In this document: positions 33,848-41,571 of the stretch, in pieces
Numbering within the stretch: position 1 is the first letter of the stretch
Layout of the letters: every line of letters begins with the position of its first letter
IMG/VR virus record: IMGVR_UViG_3300032326_000080
Span: 1-48,135 of that record
Length of the DNA stretch: 48,135 bases
Direction: 5' to 3' (one strand)
Source of the DNA: a virus
The notes under the pieces: generated by a model
What the model was told of the DNA's origin: nothing
Seen by the model: the letters and a program-made list of their open reading frames with translations, nothing else
The model's database searches: none
Position numbers and translations under genes: made by a program

Positions 33848-36800
33848 TTGAATTACGCACCTCTTCACGTTCATACTCATTATTCACTTATGGACGGAGT
33901 AGCGACACCAGAAGAATATTGTAAACGTGCAAAGTCTTTGGGTATGCCCGCTATTGCAATTACAGATCACGGTGCACTATCTGGACATCGTCCAATGTAT
34001 CGTGCTGCAAAAGAGCAGGGTATAAAACCAATCCTTGGTATAGAAGGATATATAACATTAGATAGATTTGATAAAAGAGATAAGTTAGAAAGAGCAGGAG
34101 ATCCTTTAGATTTAGTTTATAATCATATAGTTATTCTTGCAAAGAATCAAAAGGGTTTAGAAAATTTAAATAAATTAAATGAATTAGCATGGACAGAAGG
34201 ATTTTATAGAAAGCCTAGAATAGATTTTGAAATACTAGAAAAGTATAAAGAGGGATTAATTGTTTCTACCGCTTGTCCTAGCGGCATGATTAATAAGGCT
34301 CTTGAGTTTAACGAATATGCTGTTGCCAAAAAGCACCTGACTTGGTTTAAGAATACCTTCGGTGATGATTTTTATGTGGAAATAATGCCACACAATAGTC
34401 GTGAGATGAATCATGAACTTCTAAGTCTAGCAGATAGCATGGATATAAAGGTGATTGTTACTCCAGATTGCCATCACTCACACCCTGATCAAAAGGTAAT
34501 TCAAGAAATTATGCTTCTTTTAAATACACATGCCAAGTTAGATAAAGATGCTAAGTTTGAAAAGTCACAAAAGATAAGTGACCCTATGAAGAAACTTGAT
34601 TATCTATATGGTGAAGATCGTCAAATGTCATTTAGAACATTTGATATACATTTATTATCATATGAAGAAATGAAACAAGCCATGAATATGCAGGGTATAA
34701 CTAGAGAAGATATATACACTAATACTTTAGATATAGTAGATAAGATAGAAGATTATGATATTAAATCAGGATTAGATTTGTTACCTACAAAAACAGATGA
34801 TCCTCATCAAGGACTTGTTGATTTAGTTTTAAAGGGCATGGTAGAAAAAGAATTATATGATATTCCAGAATATAAAGAAAGAATGCAAGAAGAACTAGAT
34901 ATTATTAGAGATAAAAACTTTTCTCCATACTTTTTGATTGTAAGTAATATGTTGAATTGGGCTAAAGAGCAAGGCATATTAATAGGTCCTGGTAGAGGAT
35001 CTGCCGCTGGATCACTAGTTTGTTATGCTTTAGGAATAACTGATGTTGATCCAATTAAATATGGACTTCTATTTTTTAGATTCGTAAACCCAGACCGTAA
35101 TGACTTTCCAGATATTGATTCAGACATTGCAGATTCAAGACGTGACGAGTTAAAAACATACCTAGAACAAGAGTATGAAAACGTTGCTTCTATTGCTACT
35201 TTTTTAGAGTTTAGAGGAAAGGGTATTGTTAGAGATGTTTCTAGAGCATTTAATATACCTTTGTCAGAAGTAAATAAAGTTTTAAAAACAGTCGATGATT
35301 GGGATGACTTTATATCAAGCAAAAGCGCTCAATGGTTTAGATTAAAATACCCAGATGTAGTTAAGTACGGAGAACAACTTCGTGGTCGTATTCGTGGTAC
35401 AGGAATTCACGCTGCTGGAGTGGTAACTTCTAAAGAACCTATTTTTAAATATGCACCAATGGAAACTCGTACTGCTCCAGGAACTAAGGAAAGAATTCCA
35501 GTAGTTGCTGTTGACATGAATGAAGCAGCAGATATTGGACTTATTAAACTAGATGTTCTTGGATTAAAAACTTTAACGGTAATTGATGACACAATAAAGG
35601 TTATTAAGCAAAGACATAAGATAGATATCAAATTAAAAGAAATAGATCTTGATGATAAAAAGGTTTATGAAATGCTTTCAGATGGAAGAACTAAGGGAGT
35701 GTTTCAGTGTGAAGCGGCACCTTATACAAACTTATTAGTAAAGATGGGCGTTAGTAATTTAGATGAACTTGCTGCATCTAATGCTTTAGTAAGACCTGGT
35801 GCTATGAATACAATTGGTAAAACTTATTTAGCAAGAAAACACGGAAGAGCAATTACAGAATATATTCATCCTATTATGCAACAGTTTACAAAAGATACCT
35901 ATGGGTGTGTTTTATATCAAGAACAAGTAATGCAAGCCTGTGTTTATCTTGGCGGAATGAGTATGACAGAATCAGACAAGGTTCGTAAAATTATTGGTAA
36001 GAAAAAGGATGCAAAAGAATTTGACGTGTTTAAAGAGAGATTTGTTACTGGTGCATCAAAACATATCACCCCATTCAAAGCAGAGGGCCTATGGCACGAT
36101 TTTGAGGCTCACGCAGGGTACTCATTCAACAAGTCACACGCAGTTGCTTACTCTATGCTTTCATACTGGACAGCATGGTTAAAGTATTACTATCCTATTG
36201 AATTCATTTATTCATTGCTAAAAAATGAACAAGACAAAGATGCTAGAACAGAATATCTTATTGAAGCAAAGCGTATGGGTATATCACTTAAACTTCCTCA
36301 CATAAATGAATCTGATAGTGATTTTAAAATCGAGGGTAAAGGAATAAGAATAGGACTATCCGCTATTAAATGGATCTCTGATGGTATTGCTTCTAAGATT
36401 ATAAGTAAAAGACCATTTAAAACATATCAAGAATTTTATGACTTTGTATTTACTAAAGGTAGTGGAGTAAACTCTAGAGCACTCTCGGCACTAGATGCTG
36501 TTGGGGGACTTACTTTCCCAGACAACCCAAGAGATGATGTTAAGGTTAAAGAAAATCTTTACGAGTACTTAAACCTACCAGAATTTAAAACTACAGTTCC
36601 ACAACACTATTATGCATACTTAGATGATGTTGAAGACTTTGAAGAGTCAGGAGTTTTTATTTTAATGGGTGTAATTAAAAACATTAAACGTGGTAAAGGT
36701 TGGTCTCGTGTTGAGTTAATGGATTCCACTGGTATGGTTGGAATATTTGATGATGAAGAAACTAAGATAGAGCCAGGCAAGACATATGTTATGGCGGTAG

Positions 36801-37129
36801 CAAGTAATAGAATTATGGAAGCAGTTCCAGTAGATGATATAAAGGATTCTTTGAATAATCCATTAATTAAGTTTTTAAATTATAAAACTTTACCCTATGG
36901 AAATGATGAGTATTATGTGCTATCATTTAAACCTAGAACAACAAAAACAGGAAAGAAGATGGCCAACATGATTGTTGCCGATGCAAGTAGAGATATGAAA
37001 CCTATTGTAATATTCCCAACTAAATTTTCAGAGGGATTTATGAAGTGTGAGCCAGGAAAGGCAAAGAAAATGACTTTTGAAGTAACAAAAGATGGAACAG
37101 AAATACTCAGAGAGGTAATAAATGGTTAA
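33848..37129 (+). CDS. dnaE: DNA polymerase III alpha subunit-like polymerase
   Basis: 1093 residues, near the size of bacterial DnaE (about 1160). It starts at a TTG backed by AAGGA. Residues 1-240 hold a PHP domain with intact metal-binding motifs: HVHTHYS (His7, His9), ITDHG (Asp40, His41) and TPDCHHSH, so a PHP-based proofreading activity is possible. The catalytic palm shows FPDIDSD (Asp422, Asp424) and IKLDVLGLKTLT. A tandem helix-hairpin-helix region and an OB-fold (about 930-1030, SGVFILMGVIKNIKRGKG) follow. A C-family polymerase in a phage is typical of certain actinophages; it replaces the usual family A enzyme. The tau-binding tail of cellular DnaE is missing. Confidence 0.9.
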   Translation: MNYAPLHVHTHYSLMDGVATPEEYCKRAKSLGMPAIAITDHGALSGHRPMYRAAKEQGIKPILGIEGYITLDRFDKRDKLERAGDPLDLVYNHIVILAKNQKGLENLNKLNELAWTEGFYRKPRIDFEILEKYKEGLIVSTACPSGMINKALEFNEYAVAKKHLTWFKNTFGDDFYVEIMPHNSREMNHELLSLADSMDIKVIVTPDCHHSHPDQKVIQEIMLLLNTHAKLDKDAKFEKSQKISDPMKKLDYLYGEDRQMSFRTFDIHLLSYEEMKQAMNMQGITREDIYTNTLDIVDKIEDYDIKSGLDLLPTKTDDPHQGLVDLVLKGMVEKELYDIPEYKERMQEELDIIRDKNFSPYFLIVSNMLNWAKEQGILIGPGRGSAAGSLVCYALGITDVDPIKYGLLFFRFVNPDRNDFPDIDSDIADSRRDELKTYLEQEYENVASIATFLEFRGKGIVRDVSRAFNIPLSEVNKVLKTVDDWDDFISSKSAQWFRLKYPDVVKYGEQLRGRIRGTGIHAAGVVTSKEPIFKYAPMETRTAPGTKERIPVVAVDMNEAADIGLIKLDVLGLKTLTVIDDTIKVIKQRHKIDIKLKEIDLDDKKVYEMLSDGRTKGVFQCEAAPYTNLLVKMGVSNLDELAASNALVRPGAMNTIGKTYLARKHGRAITEYIHPIMQQFTKDTYGCVLYQEQVMQACVYLGGMSMTESDKVRKIIGKKKDAKEFDVFKERFVTGASKHITPFKAEGLWHDFEAHAGYSFNKSHAVAYSMLSYWTAWLKYYYPIEFIYSLLKNEQDKDARTEYLIEAKRMGISLKLPHINESDSDFKIEGKGIRIGLSAIKWISDGIASKIISKRPFKTYQEFYDFVFTKGSGVNSRALSALDAVGGLTFPDNPRDDVKVKENLYEYLNLPEFKTTVPQHYYAYLDDVEDFEESGVFILMGVIKNIKRGKGWSRVELMDSTGMVGIFDDEETKIEPGKTYVMAVASNRIMEAVPVDDIKDSLNNPLIKFLNYKTLPYGNDEYYVLSFKPRTTKTGKKMANMIVADASRDMKPIVIFPTKFSEGFMKCEPGKAKKMTFEVTKDGTEILREVING

Positions 37130-38156
37130 TAAGATGGACGATAAAATACAAGGAATATCAACAGAAGATTTTCTTTCACAACTAGAACCAAGTTTAAGAA
37201 AAAGATTAAGTAATGCTACTGATGTAGAAATTACAAAACAAAAAACTCCAAGTCCTAGTTTAAATAATGCACTTAGAGGTGGCTTTGCATACGGAAGACA
37301 AGTTTTAGTTTGGGGTAACAAGTCTGCTGGTAAATCATCATTTTGTTTACAGATGATTGGAGAAGCACAAAAAGAAGGAAAGTTGTGTGCGTGGATAGAT
37401 GCCGAACAATCCTTTGATCCTATTTGGGCACAAAAACTTGGGGTAGATACAGATAAATTAATTTACTCTGAAGCAAGAACTATTAATGATATGGTTGATG
37501 TCGCTACTCAACTAATGAAAGCAAAGGTAGATATATTAATTGTTGATTCTATATCAGCATTATTACCTGCTATCTATTTTGAAAAAGACTCAGCAGAATT
37601 AAAACAATTAGAAAATACTAAGCAGATAGGTGCAGAGGCTAAAGATATGACCAATGCAGTTAAGATGCTTAACTATGCCAATAATCAAGAAGCCAAAACA
37701 CTGTTGGTATTGATATCACAACAAAGAAATAACATTGGTGCAATGTATGCTTCTCATATGCCTACAGGTGGACAAGCAGTTAAGTTTTTCTCAAGCACTG
37801 TAGTTAAACTATGGTCAAGTGAATCAGAAAATCAAGCAATTAAAGGTAAGATTGCTGTTGGAGACAAGTTAATTGAATCTAAAATTGGCCGTATTGTAAA
37901 TTGGCACGTAGATTTTAATAAGACTGGTCCAGCATTTATTAGTGGATCTTATGATTTTTATTTTGGTTCTGAAGAAATAGGTATCGATAAGGTTGCTGAC
38001 TTGGTAGATACAGCAGAACTAGTTGGAGTAATTGAAAAAGGTGGGGCATGGTATACAGTTTTTGAAGAAAGACTGCAGGGTAGAGCAAAAGTAATTGAAT
38101 ACCTAAAACAAAACCCAGATAAGTTAAAAGAACTTGAATCAAAACTTAACTCTTAA
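37122..38156 (+). CDS. recA: RecA-like recombinase
   Basis: 344 residues. Starts inside the end of the polymerase gene at the ATG at 37122, backed by GAGAGG. Seen: Walker A as GNKSAGKSS (near residues 65-72), CAWIDAEQSFD (Mg-binding Glu region), DILIVDSISALLP (Walker B), LLVLISQQRNNIG (the allosteric Gln motif) and a GEEIGIDKVADLVDTAELVGVIEKGGAWY C-terminal pattern matching RecA. It promotes strand exchange, and with SSB and the nucleases supports repair or concatemer formation. The usual long acidic C-terminal tail is absent. Confidence 0.88.
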   Translation: MVNKMDDKIQGISTEDFLSQLEPSLRKRLSNATDVEITKQKTPSPSLNNALRGGFAYGRQVLVWGNKSAGKSSFCLQMIGEAQKEGKLCAWIDAEQSFDPIWAQKLGVDTDKLIYSEARTINDMVDVATQLMKAKVDILIVDSISALLPAIYFEKDSAELKQLENTKQIGAEAKDMTNAVKMLNYANNQEAKTLLVLISQQRNNIGAMYASHMPTGGQAVKFFSSTVVKLWSSESENQAIKGKIAVGDKLIESKIGRIVNWHVDFNKTGPAFISGSYDFYFGSEEIGIDKVADLVDTAELVGVIEKGGAWYTVFEERLQGRAKVIEYLKQNPDKLKELESKLNS

Positions 38157-38304
38157 ATATACTATATATAATGGCAAATTTATTTGTCAAACATGTAAAG
38201 CAATAGTAGAAACAGCAAGGATGTACAAAGAAAAGCAAGACTTGACTTGGATGTGTGCTAACAAGCATATATCTAAAGTTAATTTTAACGTAAGGGGATA
38301 TTAA
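38128..38304 (+). CDS. Small zinc-knuckle protein with non-ATG start
   Basis: An overlooked frame of 58 residues between recA and the next gene. It reads NGKFICQTCKAIVETARMY, later WMCANKHISKVNF, giving CxxC...CxxxH, a plausible zinc site. No ATG precedes the first cysteine; candidates are the TTG at 38128 (inside the end of recA, with a weak AAAAG) or ATA at 38164. The ATG at 38171 is in another frame and gives only 11 residues. The stop overlaps the next ATG as TAATG, the coupling style used throughout this genome, which supports reality. The start is uncertain. Confidence 0.5.
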   Translation, partial: KNLNQNLTLKYTIYNGKFICQTCKAIVETARMYKEKQDLTWMCANKHISKVNFNVRGY

Positions 38305-38597
38305 TGAGTGAGCGTGGAGAACTAAAACGCATTGGTGCCAAGCAACACATTAATTCAGGCAGAGGACCAGTCAAGGCTGACGGATCGTTGGATGACTTCG
38401 TTGTAGATGTCAAGGAATATTCCAAGTCCTACTCCGTTAGCCGAGACTCTTGGGCAAAGATAGTGTCAGACACAATGCAAGTAGATAGGAAAAAAGATCC
38501 AGTACTTATGGTTGTGCTTGGAGAAGGAAATAAAAAAGTTAGACTTGCTATAATTGAATGGGAAGTATTTGAACAGTTAAGAGAGAACAATGGATAA
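38304..38597 (+). CDS. PD-(D/E)XK-type nuclease/resolvase-like
   Basis: 97 residues. GAKQHINSGRGPVKADGSLDDFVVDVKEYSKS reads like the minimal catalytic core of a Holliday-junction resolvase or nicking nuclease of the PD-(D/E)XK fold: a conserved Gly/Ser-rich turn, the acid pair in DD, then DxK in VVDVKEY, and YSVSRDSWAKI. Several actinophages carry an analogous small protein after RecA. It is translated by TAATG coupling. The family call is by motif only. Confidence 0.6.
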   Translation: MSERGELKRIGAKQHINSGRGPVKADGSLDDFVVDVKEYSKSYSVSRDSWAKIVSDTMQVDRKKDPVLMVVLGEGNKKVRLAIIEWEVFEQLRENNG

Positions 38598-38901
38598 CAC
38601 AGTAGATCTATTAAATAATGTAACAAAGTTTAATGAAATATCAGAGTATATGCAGGATGAAGAACTGACTAAAGCATTAGTTATGATTGCTAAGTTAATT
38701 GCTAATCCAGATATACCCCCAGCAAAAGCAACACTGTCTATTACTCAGTTGCAAGCATACTCGGCAAAATTTGCAATGCTTGCTTCTTGGTATTCACACG
38801 TAAAGAAAGATGAAAGAGCAAAGAAAAATATTTACTACACAGCAAGAGAAGCGGTAGACAAACTAGTGGATGCCCTTAAATATAATGTAAGGAATTTCTA
38901 G
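38590..38901 (+). CDS. Hypothetical helical protein
   Basis: 103 residues, mostly helical with acidic N-terminal and basic C-terminal parts; contains YMQDEELTKALVMIAKLIANPDIPPAKATLSITQLQAY and a KKDERAKKNIYYTAREAVDKLVDALK helix. It overlaps the previous gene by 8 nt and the next GTG by one base (TAGTG). It is between two nuclease genes, so it may be an accessory to recombination. No domain is recognised. Confidence 0.6.
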   Translation: MDNTVDLLNNVTKFNEISEYMQDEELTKALVMIAKLIANPDIPPAKATLSITQLQAYSAKFAMLASWYSHVKKDERAKKNIYYTAREAVDKLVDALKYNVRNF

Positions 38902-39680
38902 TGGCTAAAAGGTTAATGAAAAAGATTGTTCCAGTTAAAGAAGTTTCTAAAGAAGAAACTAAGATTGATACTAAAGCAATAATTAAAAAAATACACGATG
39001 GGTACGAACACAAGAAGGGTATGACCTTTAAAAAAAGGGTAGGCTTTACTCCTTCTGGATTAACATATGGTGCTGGACATTGTCCAAGATTTTGGTATTT
39101 ATGGTTTGAAGGAAATGAAGCAGAAAATAGTAACGACTGGTATTCAGTTGCAAACATGGACTCTGGTACTGATAGACATACTAGAATTGAACAAGCAATG
39201 GAAGATGCTGGAATACTAGTACACAAAGAATTATCCATTAAGAATGAAGATCCTATTATATCTGCAAAGACAGATGCAATTATTAATTGGGACGGTATGG
39301 AAATACTTACTGAAATAAAAACATCTAATGAAGAATCCTTTCATAGAACTACTAAACCAAGAAACTATAATATAGAACAACTATTAATATATATGAAGAT
39401 ATTAAAGAAGTCATTTGCTTTCTTAATATATGAAAATAAGAATACCCATGAACTAAAGTTCTTTCCTGTTAACTTAAATCAAAAATATAAGGACTTTATA
39501 AACTATTTCTTTGATTGGATGAGAAGAGTTCAGAAGGCTTTTGATGATAAGCAACTTCCAGAAAATCCATATAGAAATAAGTTTGAAAATAAAATATGTA
39601 AAAGTTGTGATTTTTTTAAGGTGTGTCAAACTAAACCAGTTGGAGACATTAAGATCGAGGCTAGGAAAAACCTTGAATGA
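38901..39680 (+). CDS. Cas4/RecB-like PD-(D/E)XK nuclease with Fe-S cysteines
   Basis: 259 residues, GTG start in a TAGTG overlap. Seen: a cysteine in GHCPRFWYLW (about residue 61), the nuclease core with DAIINWDGMEILTEIKTS (Asp and ExK), then QLLIYMKIL (the Q motif of RecB/Cas4-type nucleases) and a C-terminal CKSCDFFKVC, so four cysteines frame a predicted Fe-S cluster. This layout matches Cas4/RecB-like exonucleases. In phages these make or process 3' ends for recombination. No CRISPR lies nearby. Confidence 0.78.
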   Translation: MAKRLMKKIVPVKEVSKEETKIDTKAIIKKIHDGYEHKKGMTFKKRVGFTPSGLTYGAGHCPRFWYLWFEGNEAENSNDWYSVANMDSGTDRHTRIEQAMEDAGILVHKELSIKNEDPIISAKTDAIINWDGMEILTEIKTSNEESFHRTTKPRNYNIEQLLIYMKILKKSFAFLIYENKNTHELKFFPVNLNQKYKDFINYFFDWMRRVQKAFDDKQLPENPYRNKFENKICKSCDFFKVCQTKPVGDIKIEARKNLE

Positions 39681-39970
39681 ACAAAATATGTCAATGGTGC
39701 GAAAAAGATTTTTTTACAAAAAATAAGAATCAAATATATTGCTCTGTTGATTGTAGAACCCTTGCCACAAAACAAAAAATTACACAAAGATATCAGATGT
39801 CTAAGTTTAAAAGTAGGTTTGGAAAAGAAAGAAGATGCGCTGGAGGGTGCGAAACTTTGTTAAGTGCTTATAATGACGAGACATTCTGCAATTCTTGTTT
39901 AGTTAATAATAAAAAAGTAGATAAATTTATTAAAGAGATTAAGGACTATTTTGATTATGAAAAAGAATAG
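39677..39970 (+). CDS. Zinc-binding small protein
   Basis: 97 residues. Two pairs of knuckles: CQWC with CSVDC about 18 residues later, and CAGGC with CNSC about 20 residues later. The basic middle and Lys-rich C terminus suggest nucleic-acid binding. It overlaps the nuclease gene by 4 nt (ATGA) and the resolvase by 14 nt. The HNH-like Cys pairing resembles zinc-finger proteins that accompany phage nucleases, but no catalytic histidine pattern is seen. Confidence 0.6.
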   Translation: MNKICQWCEKDFFTKNKNQIYCSVDCRTLATKQKITQRYQMSKFKSRFGKERRCAGGCETLLSAYNDETFCNSCLVNNKKVDKFIKEIKDYFDYEKE

Positions 39971-40568
39971 ACTATTAAGTATAGGACATCCAAGTAGAAT
40001 TTTAGCAATAGATGCTTCAACTAACTCTATGGCCTTTTCTATATTTATAGATAAAGAATTACATAAGTATGGAAAGATTAACTTTAGCGGTAAGCATGTA
40101 TATGAAAAAGCAGGGGATGCTTGTAAAAAATTAATACCATTTCTTAAAGACTTTAGTATTGATGCTGTTGTTATTGAGTCAGCAATATATACTAACTCTC
40201 AAAAAACTGCTATGAACTTGTCTTTGGTTCAAGGTGCCATCATTGGTTCAGTTCAAATGTATGAGTCTAGACCAGTAGTTTCTTGTTCTCCAGTTGCTTG
40301 GCAAAATTGGATTGGTAATAAAAAACTTACTAAAGAAGAGAAATTAAAGATTAGAGAGGATAATCCAGGAGATCACTCATTTTCTTGGTATAAGCAAAAA
40401 GAAAGAGAATTTAGAAAAGAAAGAACTATTAAATGGGTAAACATAAATTTTGACACAGACATACACGATGATGATGTTGCTGACGCAGTTGCAATAGGTT
40501 GGTATTCAAGTAACAATTGGTTTAAGTTAGCAGAAGAGCCTAAAAATGTTGACAAGGCTCAGGGATAG
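39957..40568 (+). CDS. RuvC-like Holliday junction resolvase
   Basis: 203 residues from the ATG at 39957 (an in-frame TTG at 39951 is less likely). An RNase H-fold: RILAIDASTNSMAFSIF (Asp19), VVIESAIYTNSQKT (Glu74), and DIHDDDVADAVAIGWY (C-terminal Asp cluster) give the DxE...D catalytic set of RuvC-type resolvases. QGAIIGSVQMYE lies at the usual helix, and SPVAWQNWIGNKKLTKEEK is the variable loop typical of phage versions. It would cut branched DNA before packaging. It ends shortly before a strong promoter. Confidence 0.8.
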   Translation: MKKNRLLSIGHPSRILAIDASTNSMAFSIFIDKELHKYGKINFSGKHVYEKAGDACKKLIPFLKDFSIDAVVIESAIYTNSQKTAMNLSLVQGAIIGSVQMYESRPVVSCSPVAWQNWIGNKKLTKEEKLKIREDNPGDHSFSWYKQKEREFRKERTIKWVNINFDTDIHDDDVADAVAIGWYSSNNWFKLAEEPKNVDKAQG

Positions 40569-40577
40569 TGATAAAAT
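40549..40577 (+). promoter_or_regulatory. Consensus promoter TTGACA-N17-TAAAAT overlapping a start codon
   Basis: TTGACA (40549-40554), 17-nt spacer, TGA-TAAAAT (40569-40577). The -10 covers the A and T of the ATG at 40576, so +1 (about 40584) lies inside the small HTH gene. It should express the Nmad1-like and terminase genes but not the HTH start. Confidence 0.65.
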
Positions 40578-40725
40578 GAAACTGTACACAAGTAAGGCTT
40601 GGCTAACAAAAAGGTATCAAGTTGATAAAAAAACACCAGAGCAAATTGCAAAAGAGTGTGGAGCATCTGTTGAAACTATATATGTTTATCTTGCCAAGTT
40701 TGGTCTTAGAAAGTCAAAGAGGTAA
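40576..40725 (+). CDS. Small helix-turn-helix protein (49 aa)
   Basis: Reads MKLYTSKAWLTKRYQVDKK, then TPEQIAKECGASVETIYVYLAKFGL and a basic KSKR end: helix, tight turn, recognition helix, typical of a homeodomain-like/resolvase-type HTH. AGGGA lies upstream and the ATG is in frame; translation needs transcripts from farther upstream because the local promoter starts after its ATG. A DNA-binding protein encoded across its own promoter could autoregulate. The gene is followed after 2 nt by the Nmad1-like gene with AGAGG at its end. Confidence 0.6.
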   Translation: MKLYTSKAWLTKRYQVDKKTPEQIAKECGASVETIYVYLAKFGLRKSKR

Positions 40726-40727
40726 TT

Positions 40728-41063
40728 ATGGCAGAATATAAAACTCCAAACTTTGAAAAAGAACTTGAAGATAGAATGAAATTCATTCGTGATGTCTCAA
40801 CTCAAGCACCTGCGGGTAGAAAGATATTAAAAGAATGTCTTGATATAGCAGAGTTATTAATAAATAAGAATAGATCATATGGTAGTTCATATAGTCATCC
40901 TATTAATATATTTAGTAAATCTGAACCTAAAGAGCAATTATATATTCGTATTGATGATAAACTTAATAGAATACATAAAGGTAAAGAATATGCATCAGAG
41001 GATACTATTTTAGATCTTATTGGATACCTCGTATTATTAAGGACATTAGATGACAACAGATGA
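40728..41063 (+). CDS. Nmad1 (DUF1599)-like protein
   Basis: 111 residues. ELLINKNRSYGSSYSHPINIFSKSE, then EQLYIRIDDKLNRI and EDTILDLIGYLVLL match the DUF1599/nucleotide modification-associated domain 1: a Lys/Arg-rich opening with Tyr-Gly, Phe-Ser, IRxDDKLxRI, and acidic metal-binding-like ExxxDLxGY. The family is thought to act with modified nucleotides, like MazG-type pyrophosphatases. No base-modifying enzyme is seen next to it. It precedes the terminase pair with a 14-nt overlap. Confidence 0.65.
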   Translation: MAEYKTPNFEKELEDRMKFIRDVSTQAPAGRKILKECLDIAELLINKNRSYGSSYSHPINIFSKSEPKEQLYIRIDDKLNRIHKGKEYASEDTILDLIGYLVLLRTLDDNR

Positions 41064-41571
41064 TTTAGTAAAACACTTAGACCTTGTAAACCAAGTTGCT
41101 TCTGAGTACTTAAAAGGCTTTGATGCTTCTCAAATTTCAAATACGCTAGATATTCCACGTCCAAGAGTCATGGCATTGCTTAATGACTGGCGCTCTATGG
41201 TCTCAAACAATCAAGCAATTCACGCAAGAGCAAAAGAAGCACTCGCTGGAGCAGATCAACACTACTCATCTTTAATTAGAAAAACATATGAGGTTATAGA
41301 CTCTGCAGATTCTTCTGCAAACCTAACAGCAAAAACAACCGCTATCAAACTGATAGCAGACATTGAAAGCAAAAGACTTGAGATGCTGCAAAAAGCGGGG
41401 TTATTAGACAATAAAGAAATAGCAGAACAAATTATTGAAATGGAAAGAAAGCATGACATATTAATAAAGATATTAAAAGATATTGCTTCAAGCCATCCAG
41501 AAATTAGGGAAGAGATAATGAAGCGTCTTTCTGAAATTCAAACTGAGGTGATTGTAATTGACAACGATTGA
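41050..41571 (+). CDS. Terminase small subunit-like protein
   Basis: 173 residues. The N-terminal half has a helix-turn-helix-like segment (YLKGFDASQISNTLDIPRPRVMALLNDW), the DNA-recognition part of small terminases, and a coiled-coil with oligomerising heptads (EIAEQIIEMERKHDILIKILKDI) follows. AAGGA backs its ATG. It ends overlapping the large subunit by 14 nt. It would bind packaging sites and deliver DNA to the large subunit. Family-level identity is by order and HTH. Confidence 0.65.
   Translation: MTTDDLVKHLDLVNQVASEYLKGFDASQISNTLDIPRPRVMALLNDWRSMVSNNQAIHARAKEALAGADQHYSSLIRKTYEVIDSADSSANLTAKTTAIKLIADIESKRLEMLQKAGLLDNKEIAEQIIEMERKHDILIKILKDIASSHPEIREEIMKRLSEIQTEVIVIDND

Noticed and set aside
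38171-38206. 11-codon ORF starting at ATG 38171
   Set aside because: Too short and without neighbours; the adjacent frame encodes the cysteine motif.
38901-39680. CRISPR-linked Cas4
   Set aside because: Cas4-like motifs are present, but no repeats, Cas1 or other CRISPR parts occur in the window; a phage recombination nuclease is the simpler reading.
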